Assembly (NCBI GenBank): GCA_040381035.1
Contig: JBEIHY010000132.1
Location: 1-7,585, forward strand
Source of the DNA: REEB506 sp040381035
GTDB lineage: Bacteria; Pseudomonadota; Alphaproteobacteria; Caulobacterales; Aquidulcibacteraceae
Length of the DNA: 7,585 nucleotides
Direction: 5' to 3'
Every line of letters starts with the position of its first letter. The first letter of the stretch is position 1. This document shows, piece after piece, positions 1-5,906 of the stretch. The position numbers were made by a program, and so were the translations under genes. A model generated the notes under the pieces. It made no database searches. It was not told the origin of the DNA and was given only the letters and a program-made list of their open reading frames with translations.

Positions 1-129
1 CGCGGCGCGCTGAGCCAATGGCGTAACCCGCGCCGCCACTGCCTCCGCAAACGGCATTGCCGCGCGCAGCGCCGCCTCGGGGAAAGTCGGCGTATGGGAG
101 AGGCGGCGAATGACGTCATCCAGGGTCAT
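1..129 (-). CDS. Partial chromosomal gene, possible DUF1186 N-terminus
   Basis: A minus-strand reading frame starts at the ATG complementary to 127-129 and runs off the left edge without a stop, giving 43 residues that begin MTLDDVIRRLSHTPTFPEAA. An AGGA Shine-Dalgarno sequence lies about 6 nt upstream of the start, which supports this choice. The N-terminus, with an acidic start followed by a TPTFPEAALRAA stretch, resembles the opening of DUF1186 proteins, which occur in alphaproteobacteria, but 43 residues are too few to be sure. It lies outside the direct repeat and therefore belongs to the host chromosome, downstream of the tRNA-Lys in the uninterrupted locus. Function is unknown. Confidence 0.5.
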   Translation of the reverse strand, partial: MTLDDVIRRLSHTPTFPEAALRAAMPFAEAVAARVTPLAQRAA

Positions 130-395
130 GGCGAATCCTGCGGAACGCCTTAACTACCAGCGCACCGCTTTGAGTCGGGCAAGACGCTAAGCAGCAATCT
201 CAAGAACGAAATTTCCAGAGCGCAGTGGGCGCGATCAGCTCGGCCAAACGCAAAAACAAGCATCAGCCGCCGAAAAAGCATCGCGTTTCGAAAATGATTC
301 CAGAGCGGCAAAGCGAAGATTTGGCGCCATGTTGGCGCCACATGCCGATTTTTGCACCTCAGGCGCACGAGGCTGACCGCAAAACCCCTTGTCCC
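130..395. other. Gene-free chromosomal flank
   Basis: No convincing gene is seen between the partial minus-strand gene and the left attachment site. The stretch is less GC-rich than its surroundings and probably contains the promoter of the minus-strand gene. The only structure noted is a pair of TTGGCGCCA words at 321-329 and 332-340, spaced 11 bp; each contains the self-complementary octamer TGGCGCCA. This could be a tandem operator. No promoter could be assigned with confidence. Confidence 0.5.
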
Positions 396-444
396 CCTTG
401 GTGAGCCCGCCGGGATTCGAACCCGGGACCTACTGATTAAAAGT
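396..444. repeat. Left attachment site (tRNA-Lys 3' fragment)
   Basis: This 49-bp sequence is identical to 7428-7476. On the minus strand it carries the tRNA-Lys 3' half: most of the anticodon loop, the anticodon stem 3' strand, variable loop, T-arm, acceptor 3' strand and CCA (399-401 on the plus strand). The sequence diverges at 445, so the D-arm, the anticodon stem 5' strand and the acceptor 5' strand are missing and this copy cannot be a functional tRNA. It lies next to the integrase side and would be the hybrid site formed by recombination between attB and attP, with the crossover probably near the anticodon loop. Confidence 0.92.
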
Positions 445-576
445 TACCGTTTCCAGGGTTCACGGGCCTTCTTGCGGCACACTCGCAACACCATCAGAAC
501 CCAAGGCCGCCATACTCTAAAGCCTCACCTACCTTCACACGAAGCACTCGCCAAAGCTTGCGAATTCCCGCTTTCA
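445..576. other. Left arm, no gene seen
   Basis: Gene-free spacer between the attachment repeat and the 11-bp repeats. An open frame crosses it, but that frame is the antisense translation of the tRNA fragment. The 10-mer CAAGGCCGCC at 502-511 recurs at 7420-7429 immediately inside the right attachment repeat; this may be chance. The stretch probably serves as the P-arm DNA for integrase and accessory proteins and may hold the integrase promoter, which I could not place. Confidence 0.45.
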
Positions 577-622
577 TGGTACCTAGCTGGTACCTAGCCG
601 GTACCTAGCCGGCTAGGTACGG
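577..622. repeat. 11-bp tandem repeats plus 20-bp palindrome (left arm)
   Basis: Three head-to-tail copies of an 11-mer lie at 577-587 and 588-598 (both TGGTACCTAGC) and 599-609 (CGGTACCTAGC). An inverted copy follows at 612-622 with one mismatch. The last direct copy and the inverted copy form a perfect 20-bp palindrome at 601-620 (GTACCTAGCCGGCTAGGTAC). The same 11-mer core occurs twice in the right arm at 7353-7374. The spacing of about one helical turn and the position at both ends suggest arm-type sites for the integrase or an excisionase-like protein. The cluster ends 17 bp before the integrase start and could also be its operator. Confidence 0.85.
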
Positions 623-639
623 AAACGAAGGGGCGTCCA

Positions 640-1971
640 ATGCCTGAGACCGCGAAGCTGACGAAAAAGGCTGTTGAGGCCTTGGCGCCCCCGCCACGGG
701 GTGCGTTCGCGCAAACCGAGCTTTGGGACACCGAGCTGAACGGGTTTCACGTTAGGGTCGCGCCGACTGGCCGGCGCGTCTATAGGTTCAAGTTTAGGAC
801 CGCCGGCCGGCAAGTGATCGCCACGCTTGGCGAGCATGGCGTGATCACGGCTGAGCAGGCCCGCGAGCGCGCCAGGGTGCTAGCCGGCGCAGTGGCGGAG
901 GGGCGCGACCCCACCGCAGAGCGCAAGGCCGCCGCCGAGGCCGCCCAGGAACAAGCCCGGCGGGCCGTCACAGTGAGCGAATTGATTGACCTCTACCTGA
1001 CCGAAGGCCCCGCCCTGAACCCCGCCAAGCGGGCGCGGTCATGGGAACATGATCGGTCATGTTTAAACGCACACGTGCGCACGACGTTGGGTAAGTTGCA
1101 AATCGCCAACATCAGGCGCGGTGACATTGAGGCCATGATGGCGGGCGTCATCCAAGGCAAGACGGCCCGCCGAGAGAAGTTGCCGAAGGCCCGCGCTGTT
1201 CTGAACATCAGGGGCGGTCCAGCCGCTGCCCGGGCTGCGGTGGTGGCGACGCAAACCATGTTTCAATGGGCGCTCCAACGCGAACTCATGGAAACGAACC
1301 CCGCAAAGGGAATTCGGAAGCCCCCGGCCGGCAGGCGGGAAACCTTTCTCAGTGACGAGCAGGTGAGCCGCCTGTTCGCCACCATCAACGACATGGAACG
1401 AGACGGCCGCCTTGTGCCCACATTCGGCGACACGGTGCGCTTGCTGGCGCTGACGGGCTGCCGGCGCAGCGAAATCGAACGGCTCGAATGGTCCGAAATC
1501 GACTTCGAGCGCGGCGTGATCTTTCTCCCCGCGCTCCGTTCCAAGACGGGCAAAAAGACCATCCCTCTGGGCGCCCCCGCGCTGGCGATCCTGGCGCAGC
1601 GCAAGAGCGTTGCGGGCGCCAGCCCGTATGTGTTTCCAAGCCTCACGGGCGGCGACGGGCCGGCTAATTCTTTGGGCAAGAATTGGGGGCGCGTTCGCGC
1701 GGCCGCCGGCCTGCCGAATGTGCGCATCCATGATCTGCGCCACACTCTGGCGAGCTTCCTTGTGGCGCGCGGCGCCTCCTTGCCTGTTATCGGCCGCGTG
1801 TTGGGCCACACAAACGCGGTGACGACCCAACGCTACGCCCACTTACAGACCGATCCGCTGCGGGCTCTCGTGGATGACGCAACAGCCCGGTTCGCTGGGT
1901 TGGGCAATGGAGCGCTGGCCGACAAGCCCGCCGCCCCCGTGGTCCCGCTTAAGCGGCCGAGCAAACCGTGA
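640..1971 (+). CDS. int: P4-type tyrosine integrase
   Basis: This 443-aa site-specific recombinase would insert and excise the element at tRNA-Lys. The N-terminus (about 1-95) is the DUF4102-type arm-binding domain, with KLTKKAVEAL and the WDTELNGFHVRV strand typical of P4-like integrases. A helical core-binding domain spans about 110-225 (TVSELIDLYL onward). The catalytic domain has R275 in LTGCRRSEIERLEW, K302 in SKTGKKTIPL, H364 and R367 in HDLRHT, H390 in LGHT and the nucleophile Y399 in TTQRYAHL, so the active site looks complete. Length is normal for the family. The ATG at 640 is preceded by AGGGG about 6 nt upstream. The 11-bp repeat cluster lies immediately upstream, so autoregulation is plausible. 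Its stop overlaps the next gene's GTG start in a GTGA, indicating translational coupling. Confidence 0.97.
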   Translation: MPETAKLTKKAVEALAPPPRGAFAQTELWDTELNGFHVRVAPTGRRVYRFKFRTAGRQVIATLGEHGVITAEQARERARVLAGAVAEGRDPTAERKAAAEAAQEQARRAVTVSELIDLYLTEGPALNPAKRARSWEHDRSCLNAHVRTTLGKLQIANIRRGDIEAMMAGVIQGKTARREKLPKARAVLNIRGGPAAARAAVVATQTMFQWALQRELMETNPAKGIRKPPAGRRETFLSDEQVSRLFATINDMERDGRLVPTFGDTVRLLALTGCRRSEIERLEWSEIDFERGVIFLPALRSKTGKKTIPLGAPALAILAQRKSVAGASPYVFPSLTGGDGPANSLGKNWGRVRAAAGLPNVRIHDLRHTLASFLVARGASLPVIGRVLGHTNAVTTQRYAHLQTDPLRALVDDATARFAGLGNGALADKPAAPVVPLKRPSKP

Positions 1972-2459
1972 TCAAGCGCGGCGGCGCGCGCCCTGGTGCT
2001 GGGCGACCAGCAAAAGACCCGTGGCGCGATATCGTTCTTGGCGGCGAAATAGATGCAGCTTTGCGATGGTTAGCTGCCCAAAGGCGATTGCGGGCGCAGC
2101 GACAAAGCGCGTGGGCGAAAAGCGTGCTGCGCGAAATTGAGGCCGCCGACGCGCAAACCCGGCGCGACCACGACCTTGGCGCGGGGCCGCTTGAGCCTGG
2201 TTCGCCCGGGCTGCTTGCGGTCATCGCGGCGCGGAAAAACGCCTGGGATTTGGCGTCCCAGCGCGGGCCGAAAAAGCGCAATGAGCGCCGCGTTTGCCGC
2301 GCTTACGACAAACGGCTGACCGTGTGGTTGGTTTCCCGAATTGCGCGCCGGCACGGGGTTAGCGTTGCTGCCGCCAGAGCGGCGTTGACTGCGTGGCGCA
2401 AAGCGCTGGGCGCAATGCCGAAGGCGCGCCGGGCGCCCTACACTGAAGGCGAAGGCTGA
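1968..2459 (+). CDS. Putative DNA-binding protein, GARPGAGRP N-terminus
   Basis: A 163-aa basic protein starting at GTG 1968, whose start overlaps the integrase stop (GTGA). The N-terminus holds GGARPGAGRPAKDP (residues 5-18), a Gly-Arg-Pro motif often found at the start of phage terminase small subunits and plasmid or phage DNA-binding proteins. Residues about 26-62 are predicted to be helical and Arg/Ala-rich. Residues about 122-147 (VSRIARRHGVSVAAARAALT within it) look like a helix-turn-helix. The protein is not assigned to a named family. Coupling to int suggests a role in recombination control, such as a directionality factor. Alternatively it could be a small-terminase-like factor. No other domain was seen and the frame is intact. 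Confidence 0.8.
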   Translation: MIKRGGARPGAGRPAKDPWRDIVLGGEIDAALRWLAAQRRLRAQRQSAWAKSVLREIEAADAQTRRDHDLGAGPLEPGSPGLLAVIAARKNAWDLASQRGPKKRNERRVCRAYDKRLTVWLVSRIARRHGVSVAAARAALTAWRKALGAMPKARRAPYTEGEG

Positions 2460-2570
2460 TGCCCGTTTGATTTTCTCGCAAATTGAGGGGCGTGAAAACC
2501 TGCGCGATGGCGTCTAGTTGGGAACCCGTGAAGTCCGCCGCATTGGCGGGCGCTGAACGGGAAAACCAAC
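2460..2570. promoter_or_regulatory. Intergenic region with hairpin before HTH gene
   Basis: This gap of 111 bp separates the integrase pair from the HTH-primase-helicase genes and is the likeliest place for the promoter of that second unit. A 7-bp stem (2533-2539 with 2545-2551, one G-T pair) encloses the loop GCATT and ends 19 nt before the HTH start. It has no following T run, so it is not a terminator; it could be an operator or leader hairpin. No clear -35/-10 pair was found. Confidence 0.35.
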
Positions 2571-2792
2571 ATGCGAAAGCTGAACACACGCGAGGCCGCC
2601 GCGTATATCACCATGACGCACGGCATCGAAGTTGCGTCGCGGACCCTGGACAACTGGGCGTGGGATGGCCGGGGCCCGCGCTTCTACAAGGCCGTGACCG
2701 GGCGCCGGCTTTACGATCCTGCCGAGCTGGACGCTTGGGCGACTGAGGCCTTGGGCCAGCCCCGCCGCTCAACCAGCGATCAAGCGGCATAG
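2571..2792 (+). CDS. AlpA/excisionase-like HTH protein
   Basis: A 73-aa protein with an HTH_17/AlpA-like fold: LNTREAAAYI (4-13) would be the first helix, VASRTLDNWAWDG (21-33) the recognition helix, and RGPRFYKAVTGRRLYDPAELDAW (34-56) the wing with the typical R-Y-x-x-x-E-L-D-x-W ending. Such proteins act as excisionases or activators of integrase in P4-like and PICI-like elements, and small HTH proteins of this type also control replication genes. The start at ATG 2571 has only a weak purine-rich GGGAAAA upstream, but it is the start that places the first helix at the N-terminus. The stop is 9 nt before the Prim-Pol start, so the two are likely cotranscribed. It could bind the 11-bp arm repeats or the origin repeats; this is inference. 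Confidence 0.85.
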   Translation: MRKLNTREAAAYITMTHGIEVASRTLDNWAWDGRGPRFYKAVTGRRLYDPAELDAWATEALGQPRRSTSDQAA

Positions 2793-2801
2793 GGGGCGAA
2801 C

Positions 2802-3788
2802 ATGACATTGAAAAACGAAGCGCCGCCGGGGGCTGATGCTGTGGACATCACAAGCAAAAACCCGCCGGGGGCTGAGGCCGGCGGGTCCGATGCAAACGAA
2901 GCGCTTTCTGGGAAGGCGGCGCAAAACCTCAGTAGCACGAACGGGGCTTTGGTCCAAGCCGCCCATGGGCTAGCGGCCATGGGATATGCGCCTATCCCGA
3001 TGATCGCCAGCGCCAAGCGCCCCGCTATGAAGGGTTGGCGTGAAGCTGCCGCCGATCCTGCCCGCGCGCTTGCAGCGGTAGAGGCCGCGCCCTGGGCCGA
3101 TGGGCTCGCCATCGCCACCGGCGACGCCTTGATGGTGCTGGATGTAGACATAGCCCATGCTGACAACGCGGATGGGGCGCTATCTCTGGCCGCCCTGGAA
3201 GCGGCGCATGGGCCTTTGCCCGATGGGCCGCGATCCACAACGCCGAAGGGCGGCGAGCACCGTTACTTCGCAACAGCACCGGGCCGCTTGATCCGGTCCA
3301 GCGCGGCCATTGCGCCGGGCTTGGACATTCGCGCTGAAGCTGGGCTTGCGATGTGTCCGCCCTCGCCGGGGCGCAGGTGGATTGTGCCGCTGTGTTCGAG
3401 AGTTGAACTTCCCCAAGCGCCTGCGTGGCTTCTGGACCTAGCGGACCCGCCACGCCCGCCGCCGCCAGCCTACCGGCCTCAACCGATCCGATCAGAGGGC
3501 TATGTCAGAGCCGTTTTCGAGGGCGAACTGAACGCGCTGGCGAGGGCTCCCCGAGGCGAGCGCAACGCCATGCTGTTCAAGGTCGCCGCACGCTTTGGTG
3601 ATCTCGTGGGGGCCGGGCTTCTGAGCCAAGGCATGGCGATAGACGGCCTTTTCGCCGCCGCTCACGCCTGCGGCTTGATCGCCGACGATGGCGCCCGGGC
3701 GGTGACTGCGACCGTCGCCAGCGGCCTGCAAAAAGGCGCGACGAACCCCGCCCCACGGCTTGGAGGGCGCACCGATGGACGGGTTTAG
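2802..3788 (+). CDS. Prim-Pol bifunctional primase/polymerase
   Basis: A 328-aa archaeo-eukaryotic primase-type protein expected to prime and extend DNA during element replication. After a Pro/Gly/Ala-rich N-terminus (1-45), the Prim-Pol N-terminal domain spans about 50-215: YAPIPMIASAKRPAMKGW (62-79), the catalytic DVD (D114, D116) in GLAIATGDALMVLDVDIAHA, the nucleotide-binding STTPKGGEHRYF with H153, and GLDIRAEAGLAMCPPS (173-188) with D175. The C-terminus (about 240-312) holds ERNAMLFKVAARFGDLVGAG, a helical segment common after Prim-Pol domains in alphaproteobacterial mobile elements. AGGGG lies 6 nt before ATG 2802. Its last 14 nt overlap the helicase gene. In many relatives primase and helicase are one polypeptide; here they are two genes. 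All catalytic residues expected for activity are present. Confidence 0.93.
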   Translation: MTLKNEAPPGADAVDITSKNPPGAEAGGSDANEALSGKAAQNLSSTNGALVQAAHGLAAMGYAPIPMIASAKRPAMKGWREAAADPARALAAVEAAPWADGLAIATGDALMVLDVDIAHADNADGALSLAALEAAHGPLPDGPRSTTPKGGEHRYFATAPGRLIRSSAAIAPGLDIRAEAGLAMCPPSPGRRWIVPLCSRVELPQAPAWLLDLADPPRPPPPAYRPQPIRSEGYVRAVFEGELNALARAPRGERNAMLFKVAARFGDLVGAGLLSQGMAIDGLFAAAHACGLIADDGARAVTATVASGLQKGATNPAPRLGGRTDGRV

Positions 3789-5211
3789 GTTCGATGACTT
3801 CAAAGGCCGCCAGCCGCAAGCAGACCGCCAGCCGCTCCGGTTCAACCCGGTCTGGTTCGATGAAGTCGAGCGGACGGATGCGGCTTGGATCATCAAGGGC
3901 GTGCTGCCTCATGCCGGCCTGGGCGCGATTTACGGGCCGCCAGGAAGTGGGAAAAGTTTTATCGCCTTGCTGTTGAGCTTGGCGATTGCGAGCGGCGTCG
4001 ATGCGCTTGGCCTGCGCACGAAACAGGCGGGCGTGCTTTATCTTGCGGCCGAAGATCCAGACGGCATTCGCACACGGATCACCGCGTGGCGCCAGGAACA
4101 CAGCGCCGACCCGCTGCCGTTTCTGTTTGTCCCAGCACCAGCCGGGTTCAGCGCCGCCGACGCAGGCCATATGGTCGAACTGATCGCCGCCGCTCAAGAA
4201 CGCGCCGGAGAGTTCGCCGAACGTGGTGCGCGGGTTGGGCTCATCGTCGCCGACACGTTCAGTCGGGCGCTGCCGGGGCTGGACGAAAACAACGCGCAAG
4301 CGATGTCCGACGCAATCGCCAAGTTAGCTGATCTCGGCCGCGAATTGAATGCGCTGGTCTTGATCATTCATCACACAGGCAAGGATGCCGCCCGCGGCCT
4401 GCGAGGGCATTCCAGCCTGCTCGCGGCGCTGGACGTGAGCCTTGAGGTTCAACGCGATGGCGACAAGCGCACCCTGCGCTTGGTGAAGAGCAAAAACGCC
4501 GAAGACGGATTGGCATGGCCCTTTGAGCTTAAGTCGGTGCAACTGGGATTGGATGAAGACGGCGACGCGGTAAGTTCCTGCGTGGCCGAGATCGGCGACA
4601 GGCTTGAGGCCAATCCGCTCACCGGCGGAGAGCTGTTACCGCAGTTCCGAAAACTTCCTGCGCAGGTCGAAATTGTCGGGCGCACCATTGCTCAAGCGAT
4701 CAGCGACACAGGCGCTCAGGTGGATGAACTGACGGTGCGGGAAGCGGGCCTGGCGGTCCTGCGCGACCCGGGCAACGAGCACGCCGACAAAGCGTCGAAA
4801 CAAGCATGGAAACGCGGGATTGATACACTCATCAAAGAGCAACTTCTAGGGCGCGACAACGGCGTCTTGACCATGAGCCCTATCGCCCTCGCGCGGTTCG
4901 GGTGCGGCCTCGCCAAAGACAATCCGAAGCGGTTGCTCCACCATTATCGCACGCTTGAAAAGGCTTGGCGGCAAGGCGGCTGCCCACGCGACAGCGATGG
5001 CGCTGCGTTCGTGCCAAGGAGCGCCCTAGAGAGCTATCTGGATGGTGAAGGGTTTAAGCCCGCCGGCATTGAGGAACTCCTCTCCAAGAAAAAGCCGGGG
5101 CGGCTTGTCTTTGATCTAGAGACCGGTGGCCACATCAAACCCGTGGATGGCGGCTGGATAGTGATCGCTGACAATTTGTGCACAAACCAAGGGGATGCCT
5201 CCGATGCATAA
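3775..5211 (+). CDS. RepA/AAA_25-like replicative helicase
   Basis: A 478-aa RecA-fold NTPase of the hexameric RepA (AAA_25) type, the probable helicase partner of the Prim-Pol. Visible motifs, numbered from ATG 3775: Walker A GPPGSGKS (54-61); the LYLAAEDP strand with E93; Walker B GLIVADTF (155-162, D160); IIHHTGKD with H199 and H200; and the family signature ARGLRGHSSLLAALDVSLEV (206-225). A winged-helix-like segment is suggested at about 316-370. The far C-terminus is not recognised. ATG 3775 is preferred over the in-frame TTG at 3760 because GGAGG sits 8 nt before the ATG and overlaps the TTG codon. The start overlaps the Prim-Pol end by 14 nt, implying coupled translation. The repeat-rich origin candidate begins in its last codons. 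Confidence 0.93.
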   Translation: MDGFRFDDFKGRQPQADRQPLRFNPVWFDEVERTDAAWIIKGVLPHAGLGAIYGPPGSGKSFIALLLSLAIASGVDALGLRTKQAGVLYLAAEDPDGIRTRITAWRQEHSADPLPFLFVPAPAGFSAADAGHMVELIAAAQERAGEFAERGARVGLIVADTFSRALPGLDENNAQAMSDAIAKLADLGRELNALVLIIHHTGKDAARGLRGHSSLLAALDVSLEVQRDGDKRTLRLVKSKNAEDGLAWPFELKSVQLGLDEDGDAVSSCVAEIGDRLEANPLTGGELLPQFRKLPAQVEIVGRTIAQAISDTGAQVDELTVREAGLAVLRDPGNEHADKASKQAWKRGIDTLIKEQLLGRDNGVLTMSPIALARFGCGLAKDNPKRLLHHYRTLEKAWRQGGCPRDSDGAAFVPRSALESYLDGEGFKPAGIEELLSKKKPGRLVFDLETGGHIKPVDGGWIVIADNLCTNQGDASDA

Positions 5212-5343
5212 CTTCTCGGAACATGCGGAATATTCCGGAACAAGTTTCAGGTGTTCTGCGCGGAACATGGAACAGGAACACGCCCCCCCATATGAAAGGG
5301 GCTGTTCTGTTCCGGGGCGTGTTCCGTTCCTAACGAATGTTCC
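5175..5343. promoter_or_regulatory. Candidate replication origin (GGAACA repeat cluster)
   Basis: Directly after the helicase gene, GGAACA occurs at 5218, 5237, 5262, 5269 and 5275 on the plus strand. Its complement TGTTCC occurs at 5308, 5320 and 5338, with near copies TGTTCT at 5252 and 5303 and CGTTCC at 5325. The forward copies lie to the left and most reverse copies to the right of about position 5300. A perfect 12-bp palindrome lies at 5226-5237 (CGGAATATTCCG). Another, TTTGTGCACAAA at 5175-5186 inside the helicase gene, contains TTGTGCACA, close to a DnaA box, on both strands. Repeats of this density beside primase and helicase genes fit an origin bound by element proteins. They could also be operators for the 5359 gene. 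Confidence 0.6.
5275..5325. repeat. 12-bp perfect inverted repeat at centre of origin cluster
   Basis: GGAACACGCCCC (5275-5286) is the exact reverse complement of GGGGCGTGTTCC (5314-5325), with a 27-nt loop. Inside the loop GGGGC at 5298-5302 can pair with GCCCC at 5282-5286 in place of the outer arm, so two alternative hairpins are possible. The outer ends of both arms are the cluster's GGAACA and TGTTCC units. No T run follows, so it is not a standard terminator. Confidence 0.8.
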
Positions 5344-5358
5344 GGCGATGAGGCGGCC

Positions 5359-5673
5359 ATGAAGTTTCGAGGTAATGAACCCGACCCAACCAAAGGCTGG
5401 CGATTGATCGGTGCCGTTTATGCCGATGGCCTGCGTTGGAATGTCTATATTCAACCTCGCGCTGGCGACTGGGTGCCCGTGAAGGTCTGTGCCGATGGTT
5501 ACACAGAGCGGAAAGCGAACTTCTGGTTGGCGCACAATCGCTTCGAGGACCGGCTCGCACGCAGTTCCGCAGCCCTGATCCTGCACACGCATAGGCCGGC
5601 GCTGGCCGATGCGCTTATGACCTTCTTGCGGGCGCACGATGCGGTTGAGGCGATGTTGGAAGGCGCGCTGTGA
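5359..5673 (+). CDS. Small hypothetical protein, 104 aa
   Basis: No family is recognised. The ATG at 5359 has GAGG with a 5-nt spacer, a good ribosome binding site. The N-terminal half (about 12-57) is rich in predicted beta strands, with GWRLIGAVYADGLRWNVYIQ and DWVPVKVCADGYTERKANFW. The C-terminal half (about 58-103) is helical, including RFEDRLARSSAALIL and ALADALMTFLRAHDAVEAML. There is no signal peptide or membrane segment, so it is probably cytoplasmic. It follows the origin-like repeat cluster directly, so its transcription may be governed by proteins bound there. The coding pattern is like that of the neighbours and the frame is intact. A role in replication control or as accessory cargo is possible but not shown. 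Confidence 0.75.
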   Translation: MKFRGNEPDPTKGWRLIGAVYADGLRWNVYIQPRAGDWVPVKVCADGYTERKANFWLAHNRFEDRLARSSAALILHTHRPALADALMTFLRAHDAVEAMLEGAL

Positions 5674-5714
5674 CTGCGCTTTCATGCTATATCGACGGAG
5701 CCGTGGAGGTTTTT

Positions 5715-5906
5715 ATGTCCGATCTTGATAAAAGATTGACCCGCTTGGAGGGCGCTGCCGGCGCCGGCGTTGCGGCGGTGAAAGTCACCTTCCTGCACGG
5801 CGACGAACCCGAGCCCGAGAACATCGAGCCCCCGCCGCCGGGCGTCATGCACTTACTGGTGAGATTTGTTAAACCGCTGCGGGATTGCCCCCATGCCCGC
5901 TGCTAA
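5715..5906 (+). CDS. Small hypothetical protein, 63 aa
   Basis: ATG 5715 is preferred over the upstream in-frame GTG at 5670 because GGAGG lies exactly 5 nt before it. The product begins MSDLDKRLTRLEGAAG, a short coiled-coil-like start seen in many small phage and prophage proteins. It continues with a strand (VKVTFLHGDEPEPENIE), a PPPPG linker at 39-43 and a second hydrophobic strand (MHLLVRFVKPL, 45-55), ending in a Cys-rich DCPHARC tail. The final 14 nt overlap the next gene's start, so translation is probably coupled. Function is unknown. The GTG start, whose GTGA overlaps the stop of the gene before it, remains possible and would add 15 residues. Confidence 0.65.
   Translation: MSDLDKRLTRLEGAAGAGVAAVKVTFLHGDEPEPENIEPPPPGVMHLLVRFVKPLRDCPHARC

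Noticed and set aside
352..597. Plus-strand open frame of 81 codons containing GEPAGIRTRDLLIKS
   Set aside because: This peptide is the well-known spurious translation of the antisense strand of a tRNA 3' half; the frame crosses the attachment repeat.
1063..1842. 259-codon minus-strand open frame
   Set aside because: Lies wholly antisense to the integrase catalytic domain, which has clear motifs; long antisense frames are expected in GC-rich DNA.
3760..3774. TTG 3760 as helicase start
   Set aside because: The TTG abuts the GGAGG that serves the ATG at 3775, so the ATG is the better start.
3577..4299. 240-codon minus-strand open frame
   Set aside because: Antisense shadow of the Prim-Pol end and helicase start; no recognisable domain.
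5275..5325. 12-bp inverted repeat as a transcription terminator
   Set aside because: The loop is 27 nt and no T run follows on either strand; the arms consist of the GGAACA repeats of the cluster.
5218..5343. CRISPR array
   Set aside because: The repeat unit is only 6 bp, occurs in both orientations and has irregular spacing; no cas gene is present.
5116..5685. 189-codon minus-strand open frame across the repeat cluster
   Set aside because: It overlaps the helicase C-terminus and the 104-aa gene, both with better starts, and shows no recognisable motif.
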